Origin: Limnochorda pilosa
GTDB lineage: Bacteria; Bacillota; Limnochordia; Limnochordales; Limnochordaceae
Length of the DNA stretch: 64,000 nt
Direction of reading: 5' to 3'
Assembly (NCBI RefSeq): GCF_001544015.1
Contig: NZ_AP014924.1
Coordinates: 1,240,001 to 1,304,000, forward strand
Shown: positions 27,635 to 36,717 of the stretch, piece by piece
How positions within the stretch are numbered: position 1 is the stretch's first letter
Layout: each line of letters starts with the position of its first letter
The notes under the pieces: generated by a model
What the model saw: only the letters and a program-made list of their open reading frames with translations
What the model was told of the DNA's origin: nothing
Database searches by the model: none
Program-made: the position numbers and the translations under genes

Positions 27635-29956
27635 CTACAAAACCACCGCCACCTCGTCGCGGTCCATGCGGTCGATGCAGGTCTGGAGCTTGGTGGAGAG
27701 GTAGGGGTCGTCCCGGACGGCGTGCCGCACCTGGCGGAGGAGGTCGATGGCCCGGCGGAAGGCGTAGACCACGTCGCCCTCGTCGAAGTCGCCCCGCCGG
27801 AGGATCTCGGCGAAGGTCTCGCCCGCGCTCCAGTGGTAGGCGAGGAGGGCCAGGTAGTCGTGAAAGCGCACGGTGGGCTCCTGGCCGAAGGAGCGCTCCA
27901 TCTCCTGGAGGAACTGAACCGTTGCCTCCACCCGGGCGGTCTCGAAGACGTGGTGGCGCAGGCGGCGCTCGGTGCGCCGGGGCTCGTAGTCGATGGAGAC
28001 GGCCAGGGCGTTCAGCGCGTCGGGCTCCAGCTCGTGGAGCCAGCCGTCGAAGTGGAGCTCGGTGACCAGGAGCTCCTGGATGTTGATCTTGGAGGCGAAG
28101 AACCCCCGGGCCGTGAGCTGGCCGTCGCGCACGTAGTCCAGCGCCTCCAGGAGCGCCCGTTTCTGCCGGTAGCTCTCCAGGAAGCGCTCGGGCGACGGCA
28201 GGTGGGCCAGGCGCTCCCGGAGCTGGTCCACGCGCTTGCCCAGGCGGCGGTAGGCCGGAAGCAGGTCCCGGCAGCGGTCCACCACCGAGGTGGGGCAGCC
28301 TGCCACCCCGAGCGCCTGGAGCGCCGCCTCTTCCTCCCGGATCTCCTTGCGCAGCCGTTTGACGCCTCGGTGCTTTCCCTGGGCCAGACGGCTCGCCACC
28401 TCCCGCCGCTTCTCCTCCAGGGCAGCCACCCGCTCCATGAGGGTGATGGGGCAGCGGTCCGTCTCCATGTAGGCGCAGCCCTGGATGCGCAGCCGCTCCG
28501 CCTCCAGCTGGCGCAGGCGCGCCTCGTGCTCCCGGCGCTCCTGGCCAGCCTGGAAGGTGGCGAAGCTCTTGGAGAGGATGCGGGCCACCTCGTCCTGGTC
28601 GTAGCCCTCCACCAGGTTGAGCACCGTGTTGTAGGAGAGGGCGAAGCGGCTCCGGATCGCCTCCACGTCCTTCTCGTCCATGGAGGGGAGTTCCTGGGGC
28701 ACATAGTAGTTGAAGTCCACCAGGGTGACCACGTCGCCCTGGGCGTCGATGCCCCGCCGGCCCGCGCGGCCTGCCATCTGGAAGTACTCCCGGTTGAGGA
28801 GCGATCGGAAGCTCCGCCCGTCCCACTTGCTGTAGGAGTCGAAGCAGACCGAGCGGCAGGGGAAGTTGATGCCCACCGCAAAGGTCTCGGTGCAGTAGAG
28901 CACCCGGATGAGACGACGTTCGAAGAGCTCCTCCACCACGTCCTTCACCACCGGGAGGAGGCCCGCGTGGTGGTAGGCGATGCCCTTCAGGAGGAGGGTG
29001 CGCATGGACCGGAGGCGCTGGGCGCCCACGCTGCCCTTGCGGGTGCCGTCGGAGGGGACGCGGGTCTCCAGGGCTTCCTGGATCACGTCGTCCACCTCCT
29101 GCTGCTCGCCCGGGCCCAGGTACGCCTTGCCCGTGCGCGCGAGCTCGAGGGCATTCAGCTCGCACTTGCGGCGGCTGAAGGTGAAGAAGAGGACGGGGAA
29201 GAGGCCTGGCGGCAGGTTCTCCAGCAGGTCCAGGTGGGTGGTGGGCTCGAAGCGGAAGGGGAGCCGGGCCCGGTCCGAGAACTTCAGGCCCGCCCGGTGC
29301 AGGTAGCGGCGGTAGCGCCTCTCGAGGGTGTCCCGGGTGGTGAAGCCCAGGCTGCGCTCGAAGAGGTGGTGCTCCAGCGGTACCGCCCGCTCGCCCTGGT
29401 AGACCACCCGAACGGGGTGGCCATGCACCTGGCTGGTCCAGGTGGCCAGCTCCTCCACGTTGGGGATGGTGGCCGAGAGCCCCAGCAGCCGCATGTGGGG
29501 CGGCATGAAGATGAGGGACTCCTCCCACACGCTGCCCCGCTCGGGGTCGTCGATGTAGTGGATCTCGTCGAAGATGCAGTACGACACGTCCTCCACCCGG
29601 GCCGGGTCCTGGTGGAGGAGGTTGCGGAAGACCTCGGTGGTCATGATGAGGATCGGCGCCTCGGGGTTGACCACCACGTCGCCCGTCAGGATGCCCACGG
29701 ACTCCTCGCCCAGCAGCCGCTTGAACTCCTTGAACTTCTGGTTGCTCAGGGCCTTGATGGGCGCGGTGTAGACGACGCGCCGGCCCTGCCGGTGCATCCG
29801 CTCGATGAGGTAGTCCGCGATGAGGGTCTTGCCCGTCCCCGTAGGGGCGGCCACCAGCACCGAGTCGCCCCGGTCGATGTGGGCGATGGCTTCCTGCTGG
29901 AAGGGATCCAGCGCGAACCCCCGGTAGGTCGTGGGCTCCATGAGCGGCTGGGCCAA
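27635..29956 (-). CDS. Ski2/Mtr4-like DEAD/DEAH-box RNA helicase
   Basis: This 773-residue superfamily 2 helicase shows motif I AAPTGTGKT, Ia TAPIKALSNQKF, II DEIH (CIFDEIHYIDD), III LLGLSATIPN, and VI QMAGRAGRRGID. The C-terminal half has a coiled segment (HEARLRQLEAERL, EEKRREVASRLAQ) and a DSHCT-like all-helical domain, placing it in the Ski2-like group that unwinds RNA. Start choice is ambiguous: the TTG at 29956 has AAGGAG 6 nt upstream, the in-frame ATG is at 29941, and a GTG at 29980 overlaps the pgpA stop. It forms a minus-strand operon with pgpA upstream and DUF4058 downstream. Confidence 0.9.
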   Translation of the reverse strand: MAQPLMEPTTYRGFALDPFQQEAIAHIDRGDSVLVAAPTGTGKTLIADYLIERMHRQGRRVVYTAPIKALSNQKFKEFKRLLGEESVGILTGDVVVNPEAPILIMTTEVFRNLLHQDPARVEDVSYCIFDEIHYIDDPERGSVWEESLIFMPPHMRLLGLSATIPNVEELATWTSQVHGHPVRVVYQGERAVPLEHHLFERSLGFTTRDTLERRYRRYLHRAGLKFSDRARLPFRFEPTTHLDLLENLPPGLFPVLFFTFSRRKCELNALELARTGKAYLGPGEQQEVDDVIQEALETRVPSDGTRKGSVGAQRLRSMRTLLLKGIAYHHAGLLPVVKDVVEELFERRLIRVLYCTETFAVGINFPCRSVCFDSYSKWDGRSFRSLLNREYFQMAGRAGRRGIDAQGDVVTLVDFNYYVPQELPSMDEKDVEAIRSRFALSYNTVLNLVEGYDQDEVARILSKSFATFQAGQERREHEARLRQLEAERLRIQGCAYMETDRCPITLMERVAALEEKRREVASRLAQGKHRGVKRLRKEIREEEAALQALGVAGCPTSVVDRCRDLLPAYRRLGKRVDQLRERLAHLPSPERFLESYRQKRALLEALDYVRDGQLTARGFFASKINIQELLVTELHFDGWLHELEPDALNALAVSIDYEPRRTERRLRHHVFETARVEATVQFLQEMERSFGQEPTVRFHDYLALLAYHWSAGETFAEILRRGDFDEGDVVYAFRRAIDLLRQVRHAVRDDPYLSTKLQTCIDRMDRDEVAVVL

Positions 29957-29976
29957 GCGCCTCTCCTTGCCCCCCG

Positions 29977-30477
29977 TCACGACGGCGCCTCGCCTTCGGC
30001 CACGTCCCCCGCCCGATGGGCGATGCGGGCGCACGCTGCGGCCACCAGCCCTGCCATCAGGTCGTCCAGGAAGGTGTGGACCCGCTCCGGCCCCGTTCGA
30101 AAGGCCGAGAAGAAGGCCGGCCGTTCGTGCACCAGGAAGCCGAAGTTGCTCATACCGATGCTGCCGTAGGCGTTGACGATGGAGAGGGCGAGACCCTTGT
30201 CCACGCCGTAGAGCACCGGGTCCTCCCGCACGATGCTGCCCAGGGGCTCGTCCAGACGCCCCGCCTCGGCCATGCGGTCCAGGGTGACCCCGGTGATCAC
30301 CGCGTACTGCACCTCCCGCTTGGCGAGCACCGCGTGCAGGTGGGCGCGGGCCTCCTCCAGGGTCAGGTCGGGGATGTACGGGCGCTGCAGGTCGTGCACC
30401 AGGCGCGCCATGGCCTCCGGGTCGGCTCCCCGGCTCCCGAGCATGTCGAGCATCTGCTGGACGTCTGCCTGGCCCAT
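29977..30477 (-). CDS. pgpA: Phosphatidylglycerophosphatase A-family protein (YutG-like)
   Basis: This 166-residue soluble-looking protein matches the Bacillus YutG form of PgpA: VLAKREVQYAVITGVTLDRMAE, PLGSIVREDPVLYGVDKGLALSIVNAYGSIG and MSNFGFLVHERP. It should dephosphorylate phosphatidylglycerol phosphate, the product of PgsA encoded at 38.7 kb. The ATG at 30477 follows an AGGGAAGAGGG purine tract. It is the first gene of the operon that continues into the helicase. The PgpA activity is inferred from family membership. Confidence 0.82.
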   Translation of the reverse strand: MGQADVQQMLDMLGSRGADPEAMARLVHDLQRPYIPDLTLEEARAHLHAVLAKREVQYAVITGVTLDRMAEAGRLDEPLGSIVREDPVLYGVDKGLALSIVNAYGSIGMSNFGFLVHERPAFFSAFRTGPERVHTFLDDLMAGLVAAACARIAHRAGDVAEGEAPS

Positions 30478-30809
30478 GAGCTTCGTCCCTCTTCCCTGAG
30501 AATGTCCGGCGGGGCCGCCTTCGACACGGGGCGGCGGGAATCCTCCGCCCCAGGGCGGCCCCCTCCGGCCTGGAGGACCCAGCAGCGCCCCGGGTGGATG
30601 GAGTCACCGGATCCGGCCGGGCGCGGGCATCCTGGCGCGCCCCGCACGCTTCCTGACGCGAGGATGGAGGAAGATTGCACCTTCATGGATAAGATAGAAG
30701 GCAACGCTTGCGGCCCGGTTTCAGCCGTCCGGGTCTTGTGACGCCGGGCTTGCGCTGGTCTGGCCTTTCTATGACGGCCCATCGCACCGGCGCGAAAGGG
30801 GGAGCCAGG
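30478..30809. other. Divergent intergenic region between pgpA and acuC
   Basis: These 332 nt contain no convincing gene. They hold several GC-rich inverted repeats (for example GCCGCC with GGCGGC near 30512-30536) and one AT-richer patch at 30668-30700, the most likely place for the two divergent promoters. No operator could be identified. Confidence 0.4.
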
Positions 30810-31988
30810 ATGACGGCTCCGGCCCGCCTGGTCTTCGGCCCCGAGCTGCTGCGGTACCGCTTCTCCGACGCGCACCCCTTCCACCCCCGCCGCATTGTGC
30901 TTGCCCACGACCTGATGATCGATCTCGGCCTCGTCGCGGAGGGGGAGGAAGTGGCGCCCGAGCCGTGCCCGCCCGGGCTCCTGGAGCGGATCCACGACCG
31001 GGAGTACGTTGAGGCCGTGCAGCAGGCGGCTCGCAGGGGCGACCTTCCCCCCGGGGGCGAGCGTTTTGGGCTGGGAACCCCCGATAACCCTGTCTTCCCC
31101 GGCATGCACGAGGCGGCCTGCGCGTGGATGGGAGGCTCGCTCACCGCGGCCCGGCTGGTGCGGGACGGTGTGGTGCCCCATGCCTTCAGCCCCGGCGGGG
31201 GCCTCCACCATGCCCTGCGCGACCGCGCCAGCGGCTTCTGCATCTACAACGACCTGGTGGGCGCCATCACCGAGCTCCTGGACGCCGGCCTCCGGGTTGC
31301 CTACGTGGACATCGACGCCCACCACGGCGACGGTGTCCAGTGGGCCTTCTACCACGATCCCAGGGTCCTCACCGTCTCGTTGCACGAGAGTGGCCGCTAC
31401 CTCTTCCCGGGCACGGGCTGGGTGGAGGAGCGGGGCGTGGGCGCGGCGGTGGGCACCGCGGTGAATGTGCCCCTGGAACCTCACACCGACGACGCGTCCT
31501 ACGTGGAGGTCTTCGACCTGGTGGTGCCGGCGGTCCTGGAAGCCTTCGGACCCGACGTGCTCGTCTCCCTCCACGGCGCCGACGCCCACTACCTGGACCC
31601 GCTCACCCACCTCAACCTCACCACCGCCGCGTACGAGCACGCCACGGTGCGGCTCCACCAGCTCGCGCACGAGCTCAGCGGGGGCCGCTGGGTGGCATAC
31701 GGCGGGGGCGGGTACAGCCCGTGGCACGCGGTGCCGCGCCTGTGGAGCCTGGTGTGGGCCATCCAGGCCCACCGCCCGCTTCCCACCCGCATGCCGCCGG
31801 CCTGGCTGGCCCGCTGGCAGGGGGAGGCCCCGGAGCCCCTCTCACCCAGGTTCTTCGACGATCCCGAGAAGGCGCCCCGGGTGCCCAGTGCCGTGGCCGC
31901 CCGCGACCGGAACCGGGAGCAGGCCCTCAGGGCCCGGGAGCTGAGCCTCCTCTCCCAGCGGCGACAGGCTGAGGCCGGGCAGGGGTAA
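30810..31988 (+). CDS. acuC: AcuC-like histone deacetylase-family protein
   Basis: The 392-residue protein is a class I/II histone deacetylase-fold deacetylase. Metal and catalytic motifs are present: GGGLHHALRDRASGFCIYND, DIDAHHGDGVQWAFY, SLHGADAHYLDPL and the Gly-rich AYGGGGYSPW. AcuC in Bacillus deacetylates acetyl-CoA synthetase, but no acs or acuA gene is in this window, so the substrate here is unknown. The ATG at 30810 lies about 5 nt after AAAGGGGGAG. Its 3' end overlaps a convergent gene by about 60 nt. Confidence 0.9.
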   Translation: MTAPARLVFGPELLRYRFSDAHPFHPRRIVLAHDLMIDLGLVAEGEEVAPEPCPPGLLERIHDREYVEAVQQAARRGDLPPGGERFGLGTPDNPVFPGMHEAACAWMGGSLTAARLVRDGVVPHAFSPGGGLHHALRDRASGFCIYNDLVGAITELLDAGLRVAYVDIDAHHGDGVQWAFYHDPRVLTVSLHESGRYLFPGTGWVEERGVGAAVGTAVNVPLEPHTDDASYVEVFDLVVPAVLEAFGPDVLVSLHGADAHYLDPLTHLNLTTAAYEHATVRLHQLAHELSGGRWVAYGGGGYSPWHAVPRLWSLVWAIQAHRPLPTRMPPAWLARWQGEAPEPLSPRFFDDPEKAPRVPSAVAARDRNREQALRARELSLLSQRRQAEAGQG

Positions 31989-32424
31989 GGGGTCCGTCGG
32001 GCCAGCCCCGGTCCACGCTCCAGCACGGAAAGGGCTCCGTCCCGCTCACCTTCAGCCCATGGGCCGTCAGGCTGTCGAGGAAGAGGTCGAAGGTGCTCGC
32101 GAGCAGGCCCTCAGGGTCGTGGAGGATCGCCCCCCGGCGGAGGATCTCCAGGTAACGCGGGCTCGGGTACGCCAACGCCCCCGGGCCCTTCCAGAGAAGG
32201 CGCAACCGGAGGCCCGAGCCTGCCTCCAACCAGGGCGCCCGGGCCCACCGGGGAGGGAGGGGGTCCACCACCACCAGCAACTCCCCCTCCCAGCGTGTAC
32301 CCACCCTTGCCGGCCGCCCGAAGGCGGCCACGCCCAGCAGGCGCGCTCGCACGGGCCCAAGGGCCATGGCGAGCACCAGCCGCTCCGTGCTTTGCGCGAA
32401 CCATCTCCAGACGCGATCGTCCAT
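31927..32424 (-). CDS. Hypothetical protein, possibly nucleotidyltransferase-like
   Basis: The product of about 165 residues has a plausible alpha/beta start (MDDRVWRWFAQSTERLVLAMALG, VRARLLGVAAFGRPARV, GELLVVVDPLPPRW). The 'xGVAAFGRPAR…ELLVVVD' arrangement is reminiscent of the GS(x)AR…DxDL(x)VVVD of MNT-type nucleotidyltransferases, but the key residues are not clear. It overlaps the end of acuC by 62 nt in the opposite direction, and its ribosome binding site (AAGGCGG) is weak. It could be real or a fortuitous high-GC frame. Confidence 0.45.
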   Translation of the reverse strand: MDDRVWRWFAQSTERLVLAMALGPVRARLLGVAAFGRPARVGTRWEGELLVVVDPLPPRWARAPWLEAGSGLRLRLLWKGPGALAYPSPRYLEILRRGAILHDPEGLLASTFDLFLDSLTAHGLKVSGTEPFPCWSVDRGWPDGPLTPARPQPVAAGRGGSAPGP

Positions 32425-32694
32425 CCGCCTTGCCCCCCGAAGCGTCGGTTCCCTGGGAGGTGCGGTTGGGGTGGGCGGGGCCGGTGCCGTCATGCACCGG
32501 GGAGGCCCTCCCGGGAGAGTGCCGGGCGGGCGGCAGGGCCTTCCTGGAGGCCCTGTATCCCCTACACGTAGCAGGTGAAGGGACTGCGGTCAACGAGGGA
32601 TTCCCGTAACCTGGCGGCCGGACGCCGGCCGGACGCGCGCGTTTCCTGTAAGGGGCTGGTTGCGATAGGAGGGTCCGGTGACCGAGGGAGAGGC

Positions 32695-33429
32695 TCAGCC
32701 CACCTGCCGCTGGGTCCCTGGAAGGCTCATGCGGTAGCCGATCCCCCAGACGGTGCGAATCAGGTTGGGTTGGGAAGGGTCCAGCTCCACCTTCTTGCGC
32801 AGCCGGCTCACGAGGACCGTCACGTTCTCCTCGGTGGCCTCCTCCGAGCAAGGCCAGAGAAGCTGGGCGAGCTGCTTGCGGGTGAAGACCTGCTCGGGCC
32901 GGGAAGCCAGGAGCCAGAGGAGCTCGAACTCACGGCAGGTGAGGGTCAGCTCCTCGCCGCTCAGGGTGGCCGTGCGGGCGATGCGGTCGATGGCCAGCGG
33001 TCCCAGGCGGATGGCCGCCGGCGAGGCCCCGTTCCCGGTGGAGGGCGTGCACCGGGCCAGGGTGCGGCGCAGGATGGCCTGCACCCGCAGGGCGAGCTCC
33101 GCCAGGCTGAAGGGCTTGGGCACGAAGTCGTCGGCCCCCATGTGGAAGGCGGCCGTCCGCTCCACGGGATCGTCGCGGCCCGTGAGGATGATGACGGGCG
33201 TGCGCCCGTCGGCAGTCATGTGGCGGCAGAGGTCGAAGCCGTCCCGATCGGGGAGGACGAGGTCCAGCACCACCAGGTCGGGGCGGGCGGCGCGGAAGCA
33301 CTCCAGCGCTTCCTCGCCCGTGGACGCGGTGGTCACCTCGTGGCCGTCCTTCTCCAACCGGATCCGGACCGCCCGGCGGGTCGGCTCATCGTCGTCCACC
33401 ACCAGGACGTGCCCACAGGGTGGCTCCAC
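32695..33429 (-). CDS. OmpR/PhoB-family response regulator
   Basis: The N-terminal receiver domain has the acidic pair VVDDDE, the phosphoacceptor Asp in LVVLDLVLPDRDG, and Lys in FVPKPFSLAEL. The C-terminal winged-helix DNA-binding domain includes LTLTCREFELLWLLASRPEQVFTR and VTVLVSRLRKKVE. It starts with GTG at 33429, about 10 nt after a GGGAGGGG tract. It follows the HybB-like gene by 79 nt and is the second OmpR-type regulator of this redox block. It has no adjacent kinase of its own, so it may share the haem-type kinase at 36.7-38.4 kb. Confidence 0.9.
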   Translation of the reverse strand: MEPPCGHVLVVDDDEPTRRAVRIRLEKDGHEVTTASTGEEALECFRAARPDLVVLDLVLPDRDGFDLCRHMTADGRTPVIILTGRDDPVERTAAFHMGADDFVPKPFSLAELALRVQAILRRTLARCTPSTGNGASPAAIRLGPLAIDRIARTATLSGEELTLTCREFELLWLLASRPEQVFTRKQLAQLLWPCSEEATEENVTVLVSRLRKKVELDPSQPNLIRTVWGIGYRMSLPGTQRQVG

Positions 33430-33508
33430 CTGGCTCGCCCCCCTCCCTCGGAGCCTCGGAAGGTCCAGCGCGGCGGGGCGGACGCCGCGGCCCGCCCCGC
33501 GAGACCCA

Positions 33509-34726
33509 TCAGCGTCCGCCCACGGCCACCTTCGGCCTTTCCAGCAGCACCTCGGCCTCGAAGACCGGTGCCTCCGCCTCCCGGTGGAAGACGGGAAGGT
33601 TCTCGGCCGCGAAGGCGAAGGCCAGCACGCCCAGGGAGATCAACCCCACACTGATGGCCAGCTCCACCAGGCTCGGCACGTACCCCGCTCCGGCGTAGCC
33701 CCGGATGCCGAAAAGACTCACGTTGAAGCGGTTGAGCACCACGGCTGCCACCACCGTCGCCCCGAGCCAGCCCTGGACCCTCGCGCTGGACCGGATCCGG
33801 CGCGAGAGGGCAAGGCCGGCCGGCACGGCCAGCAGGAGGAGCTCGAGCCAGAAGAGCCCGGCCTCCAGGCTCCCCGCGAAGAGGGCGCCCAGCTCTCCCC
33901 GCACCGCCAGGTCCGCCAGCTTCATGGCCAGGTAGAGGCCCACCGCCCAGGGCAGCGCCCGCAGCAGCCGGGCCAGCACGGGGCTCTCGTCCCGGTGAGT
34001 GAGGGAGCGTGCGGAGAGGGTCGCCTCCAGGGTGACCATCCCCAGCCCCAGCACGATCGCGCTCGCGAAGAAGAAGAGCGGCAGCATCATCGAGTTCCAG
34101 AGCGGGTGGAGCTTGCCCGGTACGACGAGGAAGAGCGATCCCAGCGACGACTGGTGCAGGGTGGAGAGGACCACGCCGGCCACCACCAGCGCGGGCGTCA
34201 GCCTGCGGAGGAAGGCCAGCACCCGGTTCGCCCGGAGCCGCTCGAAGAGGGCGGGGGCGAACTCCAGGGCCAGCACGGTCGTGTAGAGCATGACGCACCA
34301 GGCCACCTCGAACATGACCGAGTGCGGCTGCCACATGACGATGGGGTGCCAGATGTTCCAGGGCTTCCCCAGGTCGGCCAGCAGGCCGAAGATCACCAGC
34401 AGGTACCCCAGGAAGCCCGTGAGGATGGCGGGTCTGAGCAGCGGCTCGAGCTGGTGCTGCCGGAAGAGGTGCACCGCCGCCGCAAGGGTGAAGGCGCCGC
34501 CCGCCAGAGCAACGCCCGAGACCACGTCGAAACCGATCCAGAACCCCCAGGGCCACTGATCGGACAGGTTGGTGGCGGCGCCGAGGCCGAAGACGAACCG
34601 GTAGGCAGCCGCCACGAGCCCCACCCCCAGCAGGGTGGCCAGCACCGCACGCGGCCGGGTCCAGGTGAAGTGGACCGCCCGCGACCGTGCGGGAAGGGAG
34701 ATCCGACGGGTTGCGACCCCGTTCAT
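33509..34726 (-). CDS. HybB/NrfD-type membrane quinone-interacting subunit
   Basis: This 405-residue polytopic inner-membrane protein has about ten hydrophobic segments and the HybB-type N-terminal region LSDQWPWGFWIGFDVVSGVALAGGAFTLAAA, with later GKPWNIWHPIVMWQPHSVMFEVAWCVMLY. Such subunits connect a periplasmic iron-sulfur protein to the quinone pool. The ATG at 34726 lies 9 nt after GGAGG; a GTG at 34735 overlaps the ferredoxin-protein stop. It is coupled to the four-cluster ferredoxin protein. No hydrogenase or molybdopterin subunit is encoded with them, so the redox partner is unknown. Confidence 0.87.
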   Translation of the reverse strand: MNGVATRRISLPARSRAVHFTWTRPRAVLATLLGVGLVAAAYRFVFGLGAATNLSDQWPWGFWIGFDVVSGVALAGGAFTLAAAVHLFRQHQLEPLLRPAILTGFLGYLLVIFGLLADLGKPWNIWHPIVMWQPHSVMFEVAWCVMLYTTVLALEFAPALFERLRANRVLAFLRRLTPALVVAGVVLSTLHQSSLGSLFLVVPGKLHPLWNSMMLPLFFFASAIVLGLGMVTLEATLSARSLTHRDESPVLARLLRALPWAVGLYLAMKLADLAVRGELGALFAGSLEAGLFWLELLLLAVPAGLALSRRIRSSARVQGWLGATVVAAVVLNRFNVSLFGIRGYAGAGYVPSLVELAISVGLISLGVLAFAFAAENLPVFHREAEAPVFEAEVLLERPKVAVGGR

Positions 34727-34731
34727 CGCGT

Positions 34732-35802
34732 TCACCTCCGTGCTGAGCTCTCCCGCGGCTTACCCGCGCGCCGCCCGGAGCGGGGCGCGGGAGCAGGCGG
34801 GGCTTCCTCGGCCTCGCGGCGTCCGTTCCACCAGGCGAGGGCGCCCAGCGCCACGGCCAGGCCACCGGCCACCGGTGGGACCAGGCCCATCACCCGGGCG
34901 GTGCGGAGGGGAGGCGCCGACTTGGGCACGTCCATGCGGAATCCCAACTGCTCGAAGGGGACGTCGGAAAGGAAGAGCCATGCGGTGCCGCCCGCCTCCT
35001 CCTCCCCGTAGATGTAGGGGACGTAGCGCTTGGGGTTCTGGGCGATGCGCTGCTTGGCTTCCTCCAGGAGCCGGTCGCGGTCGCCGAACTGGGTGGCGCC
35101 GGTGGGGCAGGCCGCCGCGCAGGCGGGCTCTTCCCCCTGGGCGAGCCGGTCGTAGCAGAAGAGGCACTTGGTGATGGCCGGGTTCCACGAGGCCCACTCG
35201 TAGCGGGGGATCTGGAAGGGGCAGGCCATCATGCAGTACCGGCAGCCGATGCAGCGCTCCTCGTCGTAGACCACGGGCCCCTGCTCGGTCTTCCGCAGCG
35301 CGGCCACCGGGCAGGCCGAGACGCACGACGGATCCAGGCAGTGGAAGCACTGGGTGCGTGCGTAGCGGATCAGAGGCGGGAGGTCATAGGCAGGCGCCTT
35401 CGAGCTGCCGGAAGCCTCGCCCGCGGCGGCGGTGACCGTGCCGCCCGCCGGCCCCTGAGAGAAGAACGCCCGCCGGGCGTCGAGCTTGCGATCCCGGTAG
35501 AAGCGGGCCGCCTGCAGAGGCGAGATCTGCGTCTCCCGGACCCACGTCCACCGCTGGGGAGAGAGCCCTCCCTCGGGTGCGGAGCCGTCCAGCCCCCACT
35601 TGGTCTGGCAGGCCCACTCGCACGACCGGCACCCGATGCAGAGGGTCATGTCGACGAGCATGCCCTTCTGGGACGACACCGTCGTCCTCGCAGGGGCCGA
35701 AGCCTGCACCGCCCCGGTCCGCTCCAGGGTCCAGCCGGCCGCGGCCCCGGCCGCTCCAAGACGGGCCGCCCATCGAAAGAGCTGCCGCCGCGTCAGGTCC
35801 AC
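34732..35802 (-). CDS. HybA-like 4Fe-4S ferredoxin-type electron transfer protein, Tat-exported
   Basis: The 356-residue protein begins with a twin-arginine signal (LTRRQLFRWAARLGAAGAAAG). Four cysteine groups for 4Fe-4S clusters follow: CIGCRSCEWAC, CFHCLDPSCVSACP, CIGCRYCMMACP and CLFCYDRLAQ…CAAACP. A C-terminal hydrophobic anchor (VMGLVPPVAGGLAVALGALAWW) would tie it to the outer face of the inner membrane. It starts with GTG at 35802 after GGGAGGGG and overlaps the HybB-like gene. Together they form an electron-transfer module. The 218-nt gap upstream suggests its own promoter. Confidence 0.9.
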   Translation of the reverse strand: MDLTRRQLFRWAARLGAAGAAAGWTLERTGAVQASAPARTTVSSQKGMLVDMTLCIGCRSCEWACQTKWGLDGSAPEGGLSPQRWTWVRETQISPLQAARFYRDRKLDARRAFFSQGPAGGTVTAAAGEASGSSKAPAYDLPPLIRYARTQCFHCLDPSCVSACPVAALRKTEQGPVVYDEERCIGCRYCMMACPFQIPRYEWASWNPAITKCLFCYDRLAQGEEPACAAACPTGATQFGDRDRLLEEAKQRIAQNPKRYVPYIYGEEEAGGTAWLFLSDVPFEQLGFRMDVPKSAPPLRTARVMGLVPPVAGGLAVALGALAWWNGRREAEEAPPAPAPRSGRRAGKPRESSARR

Positions 35803-35977
35803 GTGGAAACCCCTCCCTGACCGCCTGATTGCGCCGGCTCGCGCCGGTGCAAGGTGGGGCTGGCGAGACGCCGCGCACCTTGCATCTCCATGGCTCCAGG
35901 CTTGATTCTACGGGAGGAGTCTTGCAGGAAAGTGGTTCCCGGATTGCAGAAGACTGGCAGGAACCTTGCATGTTCAT

Positions 35978-35993
35978 TGCGCCCACAATCACA
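35978..35993. promoter_or_regulatory. Degenerate CRP/FNR-family-like site upstream of the ferredoxin-protein gene
   Basis: TGCGC-N6-TCACA matches 8 of 10 positions of TGTGA-N6-TCACA. It lies 176 nt before the ferredoxin-protein start in the 218-nt gap. The perfect form occurs before the kinase at 38455-38470. Confidence 0.3.
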
Positions 35994-36020
35994 ATGCGCT
36001 CGAGACAGGCACGCCCGGAC

Positions 36021-36716
36021 CTACCCGCAGAACCGGTAGCCCACGCCGCGCACGGTCTCGATGTAACTGGGATGGGCCGGGTCGGCTTCCAGTTTCTCCC
36101 GCAGGCGGCTCACCAGGACGGTCACGTTGTTCAGGTCGCCGGCGTAGTCGCTCTGCCACACGTGTTCGAGGATCTGCTCCCGGCTGAAGACGGCCTGGGG
36201 ATGGCTGGCCAAGAGCCAGAGCAGGTCGAACTCCTTGGCGGTGAGCTGGATGGGCTGCCCCTGGCGGACCACGTGGCGGCGGCGGGCGTCGATCTCCAGG
36301 GTGGGGAAGCGGAGCACGCCCGAAGGCGCCCCAGGCGCTCCGGCGCGGGTGCCGGCCCGCCGGAGGACCGCGGCCACCCGCAGCACCAGCTCGGACAGGC
36401 TGAAGGGCTTGGTCATGTAGTCGTCCACCCCCAGGCGGAAGCCCACCAGCTTGTCCAGCTCATCGCTGCGGGCGGAGAGGATGATGATGGGGGTGTCGCT
36501 CCGTTCGCGCAGGGCGCTGCAGACGCCGAAACCGTCCAGACGGGGGAGCATCACGTCGAGGATCACCAGGTCCGGCCGGTTCTGATCGAAGAGGCGGAGC
36601 GCCTCCTCGCCGTCGCCGGCCACCTCCACCTGATAACCCTCGCGCTCCAGCCGGACCCGCAGGGCCTTCTGGAGCTGAACCTCGTCGTCGACCACCAGGA
36701 TGCGCGCTTGGGGCAC
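36021..36716 (-). CDS. OmpR/PhoB-family response regulator (partner of the haem-type kinase)
   Basis: The 231-residue regulator has a receiver domain (VVDDEVQL, phosphoacceptor Asp in LVILDVMLPRLDG, Lys in YMTKPFSLSEL) and a winged-helix output domain (IQLTAKEFDLLWLLASHPQAVFSR, NVTVLVSRLREKLE, ETVRGVGYRF). It starts with GTG at 36716 just 1 nt after the kinase stop, with its GAGGAGGCGG site inside the kinase gene, so the two form a cognate pair. The likely target is the redox module directly downstream. Confidence 0.93.
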   Translation of the reverse strand: MPQARILVVDDEVQLQKALRVRLEREGYQVEVAGDGEEALRLFDQNRPDLVILDVMLPRLDGFGVCSALRERSDTPIIILSARSDELDKLVGFRLGVDDYMTKPFSLSELVLRVAAVLRRAGTRAGAPGAPSGVLRFPTLEIDARRRHVVRQGQPIQLTAKEFDLLWLLASHPQAVFSREQILEHVWQSDYAGDLNNVTVLVSRLREKLEADPAHPSYIETVRGVGYRFCG

Positions 36717-36717
36717 G

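Noticed and set aside
27524-30169. 881-codon plus-strand open frame opposite the helicase
   Set aside because: No domain or ribosome binding site, and the minus strand encodes all helicase motifs.
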